Position numbers and translations under genes: made by a program. A stretch of 21,875 nt of DNA. Source: DASUBV01 sp035763085 (GTDB taxonomy: Bacteria > Actinomycetota > Actinomycetes > Streptosporangiales > Streptosporangiaceae). The notes under the pieces were generated by a model that was given only the letters and a program-made list of their open reading frames with translations, was not told where the DNA came from and did not search any database. Location: positions 1 through 21,875 of the forward strand of contig DASUBV010000363.1 of assembly GCA_035763085.1 (NCBI GenBank). The letters are read 5' to 3'. Below, piece by piece: positions 15,178 through 21,875 of the stretch (positions are counted from its first letter, which is position 1; every line of letters begins with the position of its first letter).

Positions 15178-15206
15178 TTGACTTCTTGGTTAATTAACCG
15201 TAAAGT
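15178..15206 (+). promoter_or_regulatory. ArsR-operon promoter with palindromic operator
   Basis: TTGACT (15178-15183) and TAAAGT (15201-15206) are separated by 17 bases, a good sigma-70-type promoter. The spacer holds the perfect 12-base palindrome GGTTAATTAACC (15188-15199), AT-rich in a GC-rich genome. A dimeric repressor bound there would block the polymerase, and the first gene downstream encodes an ArsR-type repressor, so autoregulation is likely. The transcription start would fall near 15213, leaving a leader of about 19 bases with GGGAGG at 15222-15227. Confidence 0.75.
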
Positions 15207-15231
15207 TAAGCACACACCGACGGGAGGTCAG

Positions 15232-15606
15232 ATGACAGCGGCAGCAAGCCGGCTCGACGACATGTTCATCGCGCTGGCCGACCCGACCCGGCGGGCCATC
15301 GTGGCCCGGCTGGCCAGGGGCGATGCGACAGTGAACGAGCTGGCCGCGCCGTTCGACATGACCCTTCCCGGCATCTCCAAGCACCTGAAGGTGCTGGAGC
15401 GCTGCGGGCTGATCACCCGGACCCGCAGCGCCCAGTTCCGGCCGTGCCACCTGGAACGAGCAGCGCTCGACGAGGTGGCCGACTGGATCGCGGAGAACCA
15501 GCGGATCTGGTCGCAGCGGTTCGACAAGCTCGACCAGCACCTGCGCGGCCTGCAGGGGATGCCCGGAACAGCACCGCCACAGCACGGGGAGGACATTCAT
15601 GAGTGA
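15232..15606 (+). CDS. ArsR/SmtB-family transcriptional regulator
   Basis: The product is a winged-helix repressor of 124 residues. It opens with FIALADPTRRAIVARLARG (12-30), then the helix-turn-helix TVNELAAPFDMTLPGISKHLKVLERCGLI (33-61), and the wing TRTRSAQFRPCHLE. The usual metal-binding CxC in the recognition region is absent, as in the SdpR-like group linked to SRPBCC genes, so it is more likely to sense an organic ligand or a partner protein than a metal. The ATG at 15232 was chosen for GGGAGG four bases upstream; the frame is open up to 15154, but that would place the start upstream of its own promoter. Its end overlaps the start of the SRPBCC gene by eight bases. Confidence 0.92.
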   Translation: MTAAASRLDDMFIALADPTRRAIVARLARGDATVNELAAPFDMTLPGISKHLKVLERCGLITRTRSAQFRPCHLERAALDEVADWIAENQRIWSQRFDKLDQHLRGLQGMPGTAPPQHGEDIHE

Positions 15607-16060
15607 CCAGCCGCAGGCGGGCGAGCTCACCTACACCCGGGTCTTCGATGCCCCGCGGGAGCTCGTCTTCCAGTGCATGACCGAGCCCGAGCACCTGACC
15701 CACTTCTGGGGGCCGGCCGGAGTTAGCACGCCACGGGAGAACATCACCGTCGACCTGCGCCCCGGCGGGGCCTTCGAGGCGGTGATGGTCAATGACGCCG
15801 ACGGCAGCAGCTACGAGATGCACGCCGTCTACGTCGAGATCAGCGAGCCGGAGCGACTGGTGTGGACCGATCCCGGCACCGGGATGACGACCACGTCGAC
15901 GTTCACCGACCTGGGCGGCAACCGCACCGAGGTCCGCATCCACCAGGTGAACGTGCCCGAGCCGTTCCGCAGCCCGGAGGCTCAGGCCGGCTTTGTCACC
16001 TCACTCGATCGCTGCGCCGACTACCTCAGCCGGCTCGTGTCCGGCGAGGCCTCCCGGTGA
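15599..16060 (+). CDS. SRPBCC/AHSA1-family protein
   Basis: The product has 153 residues with the START/AHSA1-like helix-grip fold: YTRVFDAPRELVFQCMTEPEHLTHFWGP at the N terminus, DLRPGGAFEAVM and the E-P-E-R-L-V-W block in the middle, and a long C-terminal helix QAGFVTSLDRCADYL. Proteins of this type bind hydrophobic ligands in a deep pocket; their physiological ligands are mostly unknown. The gene overlaps the ArsR gene by eight bases, with GGGGAGG just before its ATG, and its own stop overlaps the next GTG as GTGA. ArsR-AHSA1 pairs are a widespread arrangement, which supports one co-regulated unit. Confidence 0.9.
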   Translation: MSDQPQAGELTYTRVFDAPRELVFQCMTEPEHLTHFWGPAGVSTPRENITVDLRPGGAFEAVMVNDADGSSYEMHAVYVEISEPERLVWTDPGTGMTTTSTFTDLGGNRTEVRIHQVNVPEPFRSPEAQAGFVTSLDRCADYLSRLVSGEASR

Positions 16061-16722
16061 GCCGCCCTCAGCCCGCGGCCGGGCCGCCCGGGCCGGGCAC
16101 CGGGACCCGCGACGGCCTGCCGGCCGCCATCGCCGCCGAGCGCCGCGACCTGGCCGACGTGCTGGCGGGCCTGTCCCCGCAAGCCTGGGAGCAGCCGAGC
16201 CTGTGCGCCGGATGGCGGGTCCGCGAGGTCGTGGCCCACATGACGATGCCGTTCCGGTACTCGACCCCGCGGTTCGCGCTCGAGATGGCCCGCTCGCGCG
16301 GGAACTTCACCCGGATGGCCGACCGGTGCGCCCGCCGCGACGCGGCCGCGCCCGCCGAAGAGCTGACGGCCGCGCTGCGGGACAACGCGGAGCACCCGTG
16401 GCGGCCGCCGGGCGGCGGGCTCACCGGAGCGCTCACCCATGACGTGATCCACGGCCTGGACATCACCGTGGCGCTGGGCATTGACCGGAAGGTTCCGGCC
16501 AGCCGGATGGCCATCGTCCTGGCGGGCATCACCGCGGACCGGAGCCTGAAGTTCTTCGGCACCGACCTGACCGGGATCAGCCTGCGGCCCGACGACATCG
16601 ACTGGTCGGCGGGCTCGGGCAGCACCCTGGTGACCGGTTCGGCACAGGACCTGGCCCTGGCCGTGTGCGGGCGGCGGCTGCCGCCGGGACGGCTGCGCGG
16701 CGCGGACAGCCTGGCCGGCTAA
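16057..16722 (+). CDS. DinB/maleylpyruvate-isomerase-family protein (possibly mycothiol-dependent)
   Basis: With the GTG start at 16057 the product has 221 residues. The frame is open back to 15862, but the GTGA overlap with the preceding gene and the start of recognisable domain sequence make 16057 the better choice. The N-terminal four-helix-bundle domain has the family signature SLCAGWRVREVVAHM (48-62), with His61 as a metal ligand, and HDVIH at 128-132 giving the other two histidines, so a three-His metal site is visible. A C-terminal region ending in ALAVCGRRLP matches the MPI-type C-terminal domain. In actinobacteria such proteins use mycothiol in isomerisation or transfer reactions; the substrate here is unknown. 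It closes the ArsR operon and converges with the zinc dehydrogenase gene, 28 bases away. Confidence 0.85.
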   Translation: MSRPQPAAGPPGPGTGTRDGLPAAIAAERRDLADVLAGLSPQAWEQPSLCAGWRVREVVAHMTMPFRYSTPRFALEMARSRGNFTRMADRCARRDAAAPAEELTAALRDNAEHPWRPPGGGLTGALTHDVIHGLDITVALGIDRKVPASRMAIVLAGITADRSLKFFGTDLTGISLRPDDIDWSAGSGSTLVTGSAQDLALAVCGRRLPPGRLRGADSLAG

Positions 16723-16750
16723 CCGCTCCCGCCGGCAGCGGCCGGCCGCG

Positions 16751-17836
16751 TTACCGCCAGGGCTCGATGATCGACTTGATCGAGCCCGGCTGGCTCGCCG
16801 AGCCCAGCGCGCGGGCCGCCTGATCCAGCGGGTAGCGGTCGGTCACCAGGGAATCGACGTCCACCGCCCCCGAGGCCGCCAGCGCGATGGCCGCCGGCCA
16901 GGTATTGGCGTACCGGAACGTCCCGGTCACCATCAGCTCGCGCTGCTGGATCAGGCCGAGCGGCAGCGGCACCTCATCGGGGCCCATGCCGACCAGGACA
17001 GCGGTGCCCGCCGGGCGCAGCGCCCGCAGGCCCGCGCGGACCGCCGACGGTGCGCCGGAGCAGTCGATGAAGGCGTCGAGCTCCCCGTCCGGCTGGCCCC
17101 CCGGCACCCCGCTTCGCTGACCGCCCGGACCCCCGCCCGGATCGCTGCCCGGCCCGCTCGCCAGCAAGGTGGCGGTCGCCCCGCAGCGCCGCGCCGCGGC
17201 CAGCCGGTCCGGCGCGATGTCGCTGACGACGATCGTGGCCACCCCGCGAGCCCGGGCTACCTGGGCGGTGACCAGGCCGATCGGACCCGCGCCGGCGATC
17301 AGCACCGAGCCGCCCGGCGCCAGGCCCGCCTTGCCCGTCGCCCACAGGCCCACCGACAGCGGCTCCAGCAGGGCTGCCGCGTCATCGCTGACCGAGTCCG
17401 GCAGCGCAAACGCCAGGTCGGCACGGACCTCGACGAACTCCGCGAGCGCGCCGTCCACCGGCGGGGTGGCGAAGAACCGCATCTGCGGGCACAGATTGTA
17501 ACGGCCCGCCTTGCACGGCTCGCAGGCCCCGCAGGCGGCGCCGGGCTCGATGGCCACCCGGCTGCCCACCCGGTCCGCGGGGACCCCGGCGCCCGCGGCC
17601 ACGATCACGCCGGAGACCTCGTGCCCGAGCACCAGCGGTGCCCGGACCACGAAGTCGCCGATCCGCCCGTGCTCGAAGTAGTGCACGTCCGAGCCGCACA
17701 CCCCGACGCTGCGCACGGCGACCAGCACGTGCCCGGCAGCCGGGCGGGGCACCGGCCGCTCGGTCAGCACCAGCTGGCCAGGATGTTCCAGGACGGACAC
17801 GCGCATCGTGTCCGGGATGCCGGGCTGGCTCGTCAC
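16751..17836 (-). CDS. Zinc-dependent alcohol/polyol dehydrogenase (sorbitol/xylitol dehydrogenase-like MDR)
   Basis: The product has 361 residues. Catalytic zinc ligands are Cys47 (GVCGSDVHYF), His72-Glu73 (GHEVSG) and Glu158 (LLEPLSVG). Structural zinc is bound by Cys102, Cys105, Cys108 and Cys116 (CGACEPCKAGRYNLC). The nucleotide-binding loop is GAGPIG (182-187) with Asp206 at the end of beta-2, which favours NAD over NADP. The GSDVHYFEHGRIGDF sequence and Glu158 are typical of sorbitol/xylitol dehydrogenases, so a polyol substrate is likely. Residues about 226-252 form a Gly/Pro-rich insert (GPGSDPGGGPGGQ and on) that is not usual in the family. The GTG start has GGAGGAG close upstream. 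The gene is divergent from the TetR gene, which probably regulates it. Confidence 0.9.
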   Translation of the reverse strand: MTSQPGIPDTMRVSVLEHPGQLVLTERPVPRPAAGHVLVAVRSVGVCGSDVHYFEHGRIGDFVVRAPLVLGHEVSGVIVAAGAGVPADRVGSRVAIEPGAACGACEPCKAGRYNLCPQMRFFATPPVDGALAEFVEVRADLAFALPDSVSDDAAALLEPLSVGLWATGKAGLAPGGSVLIAGAGPIGLVTAQVARARGVATIVVSDIAPDRLAAARRCGATATLLASGPGSDPGGGPGGQRSGVPGGQPDGELDAFIDCSGAPSAVRAGLRALRPAGTAVLVGMGPDEVPLPLGLIQQRELMVTGTFRYANTWPAAIALAASGAVDVDSLVTDRYPLDQAARALGSASQPGSIKSIIEPWR

Positions 17837-17873
17837 TGATCTCCTCCAGCTCCGCCCGCCTGGGCAGCGGGCC

Positions 17874-17886
17874 GCCTCCTGGAGGC
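17874..17886. promoter_or_regulatory. Palindrome in the dehydrogenase/TetR intergenic region
   Basis: GCCTCC-T-GGAGGC is a perfect odd-centred palindrome 38 bases upstream of the dehydrogenase start. It could be an operator, but GGAGG-like sequences are common here, so support is weak. Confidence 0.3.
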
Positions 17887-17910
17887 TATGCCGCCCGCAT
17901 CCGGACCGGG

Positions 17911-17930
17911 CCGGTACGATAGGAAACCGG
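17911..17930 (+). promoter_or_regulatory. Candidate TetR operator overlapping a TACGAT -10 element
   Basis: CCGGT-N10-ACCGG is a perfect 5+5 inverted repeat of 20 bases that contains TACGAT (17915-17920), a plausible -10 for the TetR gene. Size and position fit a TetR-dimer operator that gives autorepression; control of the divergent dehydrogenase would follow. No good -35 is visible. Confidence 0.5.
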
Positions 17931-18001
17931 AGGATGCTCCGCTACAAGGCTTAATCTCAGCGGAGGACCCTCTGCTCATCAACTCCGGGAAGGTGACTGC
18001 C

Positions 18002-18625
18002 GTGACGCCAGAGCGCCAGCGAGTACCGGCTGCTCGGGCCAGGCCGGCGACGGCCCGCGAGCGGCCGCTGCGGGCCGATGCTCAGCGCAACCGGGACCGG
18101 CTGCTGGCGGTCGCGGTCCGGGCGTTCGCCGGCGGCGGGCCCGAGGTGACGCTGGACGCCATCGCCCGCGAGGCCGGCGTCGGGATCGGCACCCTCTACC
18201 GGCACTTCCCCACCCGTGAGGCGCTCGTCGTGGCCGCCTACCGCAGCGAGCTGGCGCGGCTGTGCGACTCAGTGACCGGCCTGCTGGCGGAACTGCCGCC
18301 CGACGCCGCGCTGCGGACCTGGATGGACCGCTTCGTGGATTACCTGGCCACCAAGCGCGGCATGGCCGACGCGCTGCGCGCGGTGGTCGCCTCCGGCGGC
18401 AATCCGTTCGAGCAGAGCCGCGCCCGCCTGACCGGGGCCATGGCCGACCTGCTGGCGGCCGGCGCCGCGGCCGGCACGATCCGGCCCGACGTGCAGCCTG
18501 GCGACGCGCTGGCCTGCCTGAGCGGAGTGTCGCTGGTGGCCGGCGAGGCCGCCGCCCGCGACCGGGCCGGCCGGATGCTGGACCTGCTGATGGACGGCCT
18601 GCGCTACCGCCCGGCGCCCGGCTGA
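18002..18625 (+). CDS. TetR-family transcriptional regulator
   Basis: With the chosen GTG the product has 207 residues. The N-terminal DNA-binding domain follows a basic tail: RNRDRLLAVAVRAFAGGGPEVTLDAIAREAGVGIGTLYRHFPTREALV runs from residue 30 to about 76, with the helix-turn-helix TLDAIAREAGVGIGTLYRHF and the TLYRHF signature. The C-terminal half is the variable ligand-binding domain, with VVASGGNPFEQSRARL and a SBP-type TetR_C look. The GTG at 18002 has GGAAGG eight bases before it. An in-frame GTG at 17993 and an ATG at 17888 also exist, but the latter lies upstream of the predicted -10. The gene is divergent from the polyol dehydrogenase, its most likely target; the glucodextranase gene starts 83 bases downstream. 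Confidence 0.9.
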   Translation: MTPERQRVPAARARPATARERPLRADAQRNRDRLLAVAVRAFAGGGPEVTLDAIAREAGVGIGTLYRHFPTREALVVAAYRSELARLCDSVTGLLAELPPDAALRTWMDRFVDYLATKRGMADALRAVVASGGNPFEQSRARLTGAMADLLAAGAAAGTIRPDVQPGDALACLSGVSLVAGEAAARDRAGRMLDLLMDGLRYRPAPG

Positions 18626-18637
18626 CGCGACGTCGCG
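18626..18637. promoter_or_regulatory. Perfect palindrome CGCGACGTCGCG upstream of the glucodextranase promoter
   Basis: A 12-base perfect palindrome begins on the base after the TetR stop and ends three bases before a perfect TTGACA. This is a typical place for an activator or repressor of the glycosidase gene. It is GC-rich, so chance occurrence is not negligible. Confidence 0.4.
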
Positions 18638-18640
18638 CTC

Positions 18641-18669
18641 TTGACACCGCCATGCGGCGGGGAGACGTT
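18641..18669 (+). promoter_or_regulatory. Candidate promoter of the glucodextranase gene
   Basis: TTGACA at 18641-18646 is a perfect -35. The hexamer 17 bases on, GACGTT (18664-18669), is a poor -10. The spacer contains the inverted repeat CCGCC-ATGC-GGCGG (18647-18660), a possible second operator. A poor -10 with an ideal -35 would suit a regulated promoter. Confidence 0.5.
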
Positions 18670-18672
18670 TGG

Positions 18673-18693
18673 CCGGGGTCTGATCGGCCCCGG
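18673..18693 (+). promoter_or_regulatory. Hairpin in the glucodextranase leader
   Basis: CCGGGG and CCCCGG pair across a nine-base loop, a few bases before the GGAGG ribosome site (18696-18700). It might influence translation, but no riboswitch class is recognised. Confidence 0.3.
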
Positions 18694-18707
18694 ACGGAGG
18701 GCGGCAG

Positions 18708-21700
18708 ATGATGCGAGGGCGGGCGCAGCGGCAGGCGGCTGGCGGACGGCGCCGGATGGCCGTCGGCTTAGGACTCTCGCTGGCGGCCCTGATCGCTGTC
18801 CCGCTGGCCGGCCCCAGCGAGGGTGCGGCCGCCGCGGCTGCAGCGGCCGCGGCTGCAGCGGCCGCGCCGGGGGCACCCGGTGCCATGTCCTATTTCGACC
18901 TGGCCCGCAAGGACTGCGTGGGCACCGCGGCCGGCACCACCTCGAAGGTCTGGTACACCGTCGCCGGCGGCGTCCTGTCCGATACCTACGAGCCGACGAT
19001 CGACAACACCAACGTTGCCACCCTGCAGTACATCGTGACCAACGGGTCATCCTTCACCGACCTGCAGGCCCGGGACATGACCTATACCGTCCAGGCCGGC
19101 CCGACCGGGATGGCCTGCACCGTGACCGCCACCGACGCCGCGCACGGCTACCGGCTCGTCACCACCTACCTCACCGACCCGGCCCGCGACACCGTGCTCA
19201 TGCGCACCCGCCTGACGGCCGTGCCCGGATCGGGCACCCCGGTGGGCGGCCTGCACCTGTACGCGCGGCTGGACGCGCACGTCAACGGGAACGGCGGCGG
19301 GGGCAGCCAGAACGCCGGCGCCAACACCGGCGTGGTGACCACTGCAGGCGGTGCCAAGGTGCCGGTCATCTCCAGCACCAACACGGTCACCGACGCGGTC
19401 AACCGCGGCTACGCCGTGCCTACGTTCATGGCGCTGGAATCCAGCACGCAGGTGCCGACCGCCAGCGTGGGCTACGCCGGAACGGCCAGCGACGGCCTCA
19501 CCCAGCTGGACAGCGCACGCACGCTGACGCCCTACGACTCGGCGCCGGACGGGCACATCGTGGCCACCGAGGAGCTGACCCCGGCACCGGACGGCAGCCT
19601 CACCCTGGCCCTGGGTTTCGGCCGGACGCAGGCTCAGGCCGTCGGCACGGCGCGTGCCTCGCTGAGCGCGCCGTTCGCCCGGACGCAGAGCCGCTACCTG
19701 AGCGGCTGGACGGCCTACGATGCCGGCCTGAACCATCCGCCCGCCCGGCTGCCGGGCGAGCCCGCCAGCGCCATGACCCGGATCAGCCGTGCCTACTACC
19801 TGTCCGCGAACGTGCTCAAGGCCAGCGAGGACAAGACCTTCCCTGGCGCGATCGTGGCCTCGCTCGCCAGCCCGTGGGGCCAGGCCGTGCCGGCCGGGAC
19901 CGAATCGGGCGGGGCGCCGGCCTACTTCGGCTCCTACCGCGAAGTGTTCGCCCGCGACCTGTACGAGGCGTTCACCGGCCTGCTGGCCGACGGTGACCTG
20001 GCCACCGCGCGAGCCGCGACGCTGTTCCTGCTCGACCACCAGCAACTGCCCGGCGGCGCGCTGCCGCGCAACTCGCTGCTGAACGGCAAGACCGCGCCCG
20101 ACACCGGCGGGCTGCAGCTGGACGAGACCGCCTACCCGATCCTGATGGCGCTGCAGGCCGGCCTGGGCGGGGACACGGCCCTGTGGCGCGACCACATCCG
20201 CCCGGCCGCGGACTTCCTGGTCGCCAGCGGGCCGTCGGACGGCGTCGAGCGGTGGGAGGAGCAGACCGGCTACTCGCCGTCCACCATCGCGGCCGAGATC
20301 GCCGGGCTCACCGCCGCCTCGGCGATCGCCGCCCGGCACGGGGACACCGCGCGGGCCCGGATCTACCAGGCCACCGCCGATTACTTCCAGCGCAGCATCA
20401 AGGCCTGGACCGTCACCACCACCGGGCCGGACGGGCCGCGGTACTTCATCCGGCTGTCCAAGACCGGTGACCCGAACGCCGCCATCAGCTACGGGCTGGG
20501 CAACGGCGGCCCGGCCGCCGACCAGCGGGCCGTCATCGACGGCGGCTTCCAGGAGCTGGTCCGGCTCGGCGAGCTGCCGGCCAGCGACCCGGACGTGCAG
20601 GCCTCGCTCGCGGTACTGGACAAGCAGATCTCGGTCAGCACGCCCAGCGGGACCGGTTACTACCGCTACGGCACCTCGGCTGCGCAGGGCAGTGCGGACG
20701 GCTACGGCGACTGCTACCAGCCCAGCCAGACCAGCTGCACGACGACCGGCGCACCGTGGCCGCCCACCGGCACCGGCACCGGGCACCTGTGGCCGGTGCT
20801 GTCCGGCGAGCGCGCCGAGAGCGACATCGCCGACGGCCACGGCGGCGCGGCGGCCGGGCTGCTGAACGCGATGCTGAGCTTCTCCTCCGGCGCCGGCCTG
20901 GTGCCCGAGCAGGCCTGGGAAGACCCGGACCTGGCCGCCTCGTCCTACGGCAGCGACCCCGCCACCGCGTCCATCGGGTTCACCGACGGCAAGGCAGCCG
21001 GATCGGCGTCGCCGCTGACCTGGGCCCAGGCCCAGGAGCTGCGGCTGATCCTGGACCTGGGCGCCGGGCACGCCATCGAGGCCCCGGCCGTCACCCGCGC
21101 CCGGTACATCAGCCACGGGCCGCCGGGCTCGCTGCCAGTCACCCTGACCGCCCCTGCGCCGGGGATCACGGTGGGGTCGGCGACCACCGCCGTCACCGGC
21201 ACCACCGCGCCCGGCGCGGCCGTGGCCATCGAGTCAGCCGACACCACCACCGGGGCCACGGCGGCGGTGGCGACAGTGACCGCCGGGGCGGACGGGTCGT
21301 TCTCCGCTACCGTCCCGGTCGGGTTCGGCGATGACGTGATCACCGCGACGGCCACGGCCGTGGGCGAGCGCAGCACCGGCTACGCCCAGGCCGCCGTGAC
21401 CGGCGACGTCACCGGCGGGACGACCGTTCTGAACGTGACCGACCCCGCGGGAGACGACAACGGCCCGGGCACCTACCAGTACCCGACGGCTTCCGACTTC
21501 CATGCCGGAGCCTTCGACCTGACCGGGTTCCAGGTCATCACCGACGGCACCACCGCTTACCTGCGCGCCTCGCTGGCCAACCTGGACCCGACCTTCGGCG
21601 CGGCATTCGGCGCCCAGCTGCTCGACGTCTACGTGCACAACCCGGCCGCCAGCACAACCTCAACCCAGGCCGCCCACGCCTCCCGCAACTACGCCATCGG

Positions 21701-21875
21701 CGGATCCGGCGCCTGGAGCGAGCTCGTCGAGGCTCAGGGCTTCGCGTCCCCGCGCTGGACCGACCCCACCGGCAACCAGGTCGGCACCGCCGTCATGGTC
21801 GCCGACCAGGCCAGCAAGACCGTGACGCTCGCGCTGCCCGAGGCACAGTTCGGCACGCCCGGCCCCGGCTGGGCC
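18708..21875 (+). CDS. Secreted GH15 glucodextranase/glucoamylase-type glycosidase (3' truncated by window edge)
   Basis: The frame is open from the ATG at 18708 (GGAGG seven bases upstream) to the last base, 1056 codons with no stop, close to the roughly 1050 residues of known glucodextranases. Residues 1-39 are a signal peptide with basic GRRRMAV and a hydrophobic core. A run of 14 alanines follows (40-53). Next come an N-terminal beta domain (about 58-330), the (alpha/alpha)6 catalytic domain (about 342-790), an Ig-like domain B (about 808-900), and a glucodextranase C-type domain from about 908 (DPAGDDNGPGTYQYP, FDLTGFQV). Catalytic candidates are Glu517 in RWEEQTGYS (general acid) and Glu701 in LWPVLSGERAE (general base). 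The enzyme would release glucose from alpha-1,6- or alpha-1,4-glucans outside the cell. Substrate preference is inferred from the domain layout. A surface-anchoring tail may lie beyond the window. Confidence 0.92.
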   Translation, partial: MMRGRAQRQAAGGRRRMAVGLGLSLAALIAVPLAGPSEGAAAAAAAAAAAAAAPGAPGAMSYFDLARKDCVGTAAGTTSKVWYTVAGGVLSDTYEPTIDNTNVATLQYIVTNGSSFTDLQARDMTYTVQAGPTGMACTVTATDAAHGYRLVTTYLTDPARDTVLMRTRLTAVPGSGTPVGGLHLYARLDAHVNGNGGGGSQNAGANTGVVTTAGGAKVPVISSTNTVTDAVNRGYAVPTFMALESSTQVPTASVGYAGTASDGLTQLDSARTLTPYDSAPDGHIVATEELTPAPDGSLTLALGFGRTQAQAVGTARASLSAPFARTQSRYLSGWTAYDAGLNHPPARLPGEPASAMTRISRAYYLSANVLKASEDKTFPGAIVASLASPWGQAVPAGTESGGAPAYFGSYREVFARDLYEAFTGLLADGDLATARAATLFLLDHQQLPGGALPRNSLLNGKTAPDTGGLQLDETAYPILMALQAGLGGDTALWRDHIRPAADFLVASGPSDGVERWEEQTGYSPSTIAAEIAGLTAASAIAARHGDTARARIYQATADYFQRSIKAWTVTTTGPDGPRYFIRLSKTGDPNAAISYGLGNGGPAADQRAVIDGGFQELVRLGELPASDPDVQASLAVLDKQISVSTPSGTGYYRYGTSAAQGSADGYGDCYQPSQTSCTTTGAPWPPTGTGTGHLWPVLSGERAESDIADGHGGAAAGLLNAMLSFSSGAGLVPEQAWEDPDLAASSYGSDPATASIGFTDGKAAGSASPLTWAQAQELRLILDLGAGHAIEAPAVTRARYISHGPPGSLPVTLTAPAPGITVGSATTAVTGTTAPGAAVAIESADTTTGATAAVATVTAGADGSFSATVPVGFGDDVITATATAVGERSTGYAQAAVTGDVTGGTTVLNVTDPAGDDNGPGTYQYPTASDFHAGAFDLTGFQVITDGTTAYLRASLANLDPTFGAAFGAQLLDVYVHNPAASTTSTQAAHASRNYAIGGSGAWSELVEAQGFASPRWTDPTGNQVGTAVMVADQASKTVTLALPEAQFGTPGPGWA
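18834..18863 (+). repeat. Two tandem copies of a 15-base unit encoding poly-alanine
   Basis: GCGGCTGCAGCGGCC occurs twice without a gap (18834-18848 and 18849-18863), flanked by more GCG/GCC codons. It encodes most of the 14-alanine run just after the signal peptide of the glucodextranase and, being a multiple of three, can change length without a frameshift. Confidence 0.9.

Noticed and set aside
16723..16750. CCGCT...AGCGG and GGCCGGCC between convergent genes as a terminator
   Set aside because: The stem is only five pairs and no run of T follows on either strand; GC-rich short repeats are expected by chance here.
19047..21116. A 689-codon frame on the - strand under the glucodextranase gene
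   Set aside because: The + strand frame carries a signal peptide, catalytic motifs and domain order of GH15; the antisense product has no recognisable features.
1..21875. tRNA, rRNA, CRISPR arrays, insertion sequences, attachment sites
   Set aside because: No terminal inverted repeats with a transposase, no regular direct repeats with spacers, no cloverleaf or conserved rRNA stretches were recognised.

Overview
The window is high-GC actinobacterial DNA. The evidence is the GC-saturated third codon positions over most of it, frequent GTG and TTG starts behind GGAGG-type ribosome sites, TACGAT-type -10 elements, an LldD2-like lactate dehydrogenase, DtxR/IdeR-type iron boxes, a DinB/maleylpyruvate-isomerase family enzyme, and parts of an FxSxx-COOH (FxsB/FxsT) RiPP system, a family known almost only from actinobacteria. 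Genus cannot be told from this sequence. No rRNA, tRNA, CRISPR array or insertion sequence was recognised, and no gap between genes exceeds 300 bases.

Layout, left to right. (1) 1-3830 is a RiPP-type cassette: the 3' part of a TPR protein (FxsT-like, +), whose stop overlaps that of a convergent HExxH protein (putative alpha-ketoglutarate-dependent peptide beta-hydroxylase), which in turn overlaps an FxsB-type radical SAM/SPASM protein. No precursor peptide or FxsC is visible. This part is visibly less GC-rich than the rest. (2) 3814-6977 (-) holds an SDR oxidoreductase, an acetamidase/formamidase family protein and an LldD2-like FMN alpha-hydroxy-acid dehydrogenase, probably one metabolic operon; the radical SAM gene starts on top of the SDR stop. 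(3) 7069-10752 (-) is a complete EfeUOB iron uptake operon with two overlapping iron boxes upstream of efeU. (4) 10824-14422 (-) is a tight three-gene unit: nitronate monooxygenase, a thiolase-like protein without the usual nucleophilic cysteine, and an alpha/beta hydrolase. (5) 14473-15036 (+) is a small methyltransferase, perhaps on a leaderless transcript. (6) 15178-16722 (+) is an ArsR regulator, SRPBCC/AHSA1 protein and DinB/MPI-family enzyme with overlapping genes, driven by a promoter carrying a perfect palindrome. (7) 16751-18625 is a zinc alcohol/polyol dehydrogenase divergent from a TetR regulator. (8) 18708 to the right edge is a large secreted GH15 glucodextranase-type enzyme, cut by the window end.

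How the parts fit: efeUOB is a textbook iron-regulated unit. The ArsR and TetR genes each sit beside plausible operators and probably control themselves and their neighbours. The most unusual part is the left cassette, where radical SAM and HExxH enzymes that in related systems act on one peptide, sometimes as a fused protein, are here separate overlapping genes with no substrate peptide beside them and with an SDR occupying the position where the precursor gene would be expected.
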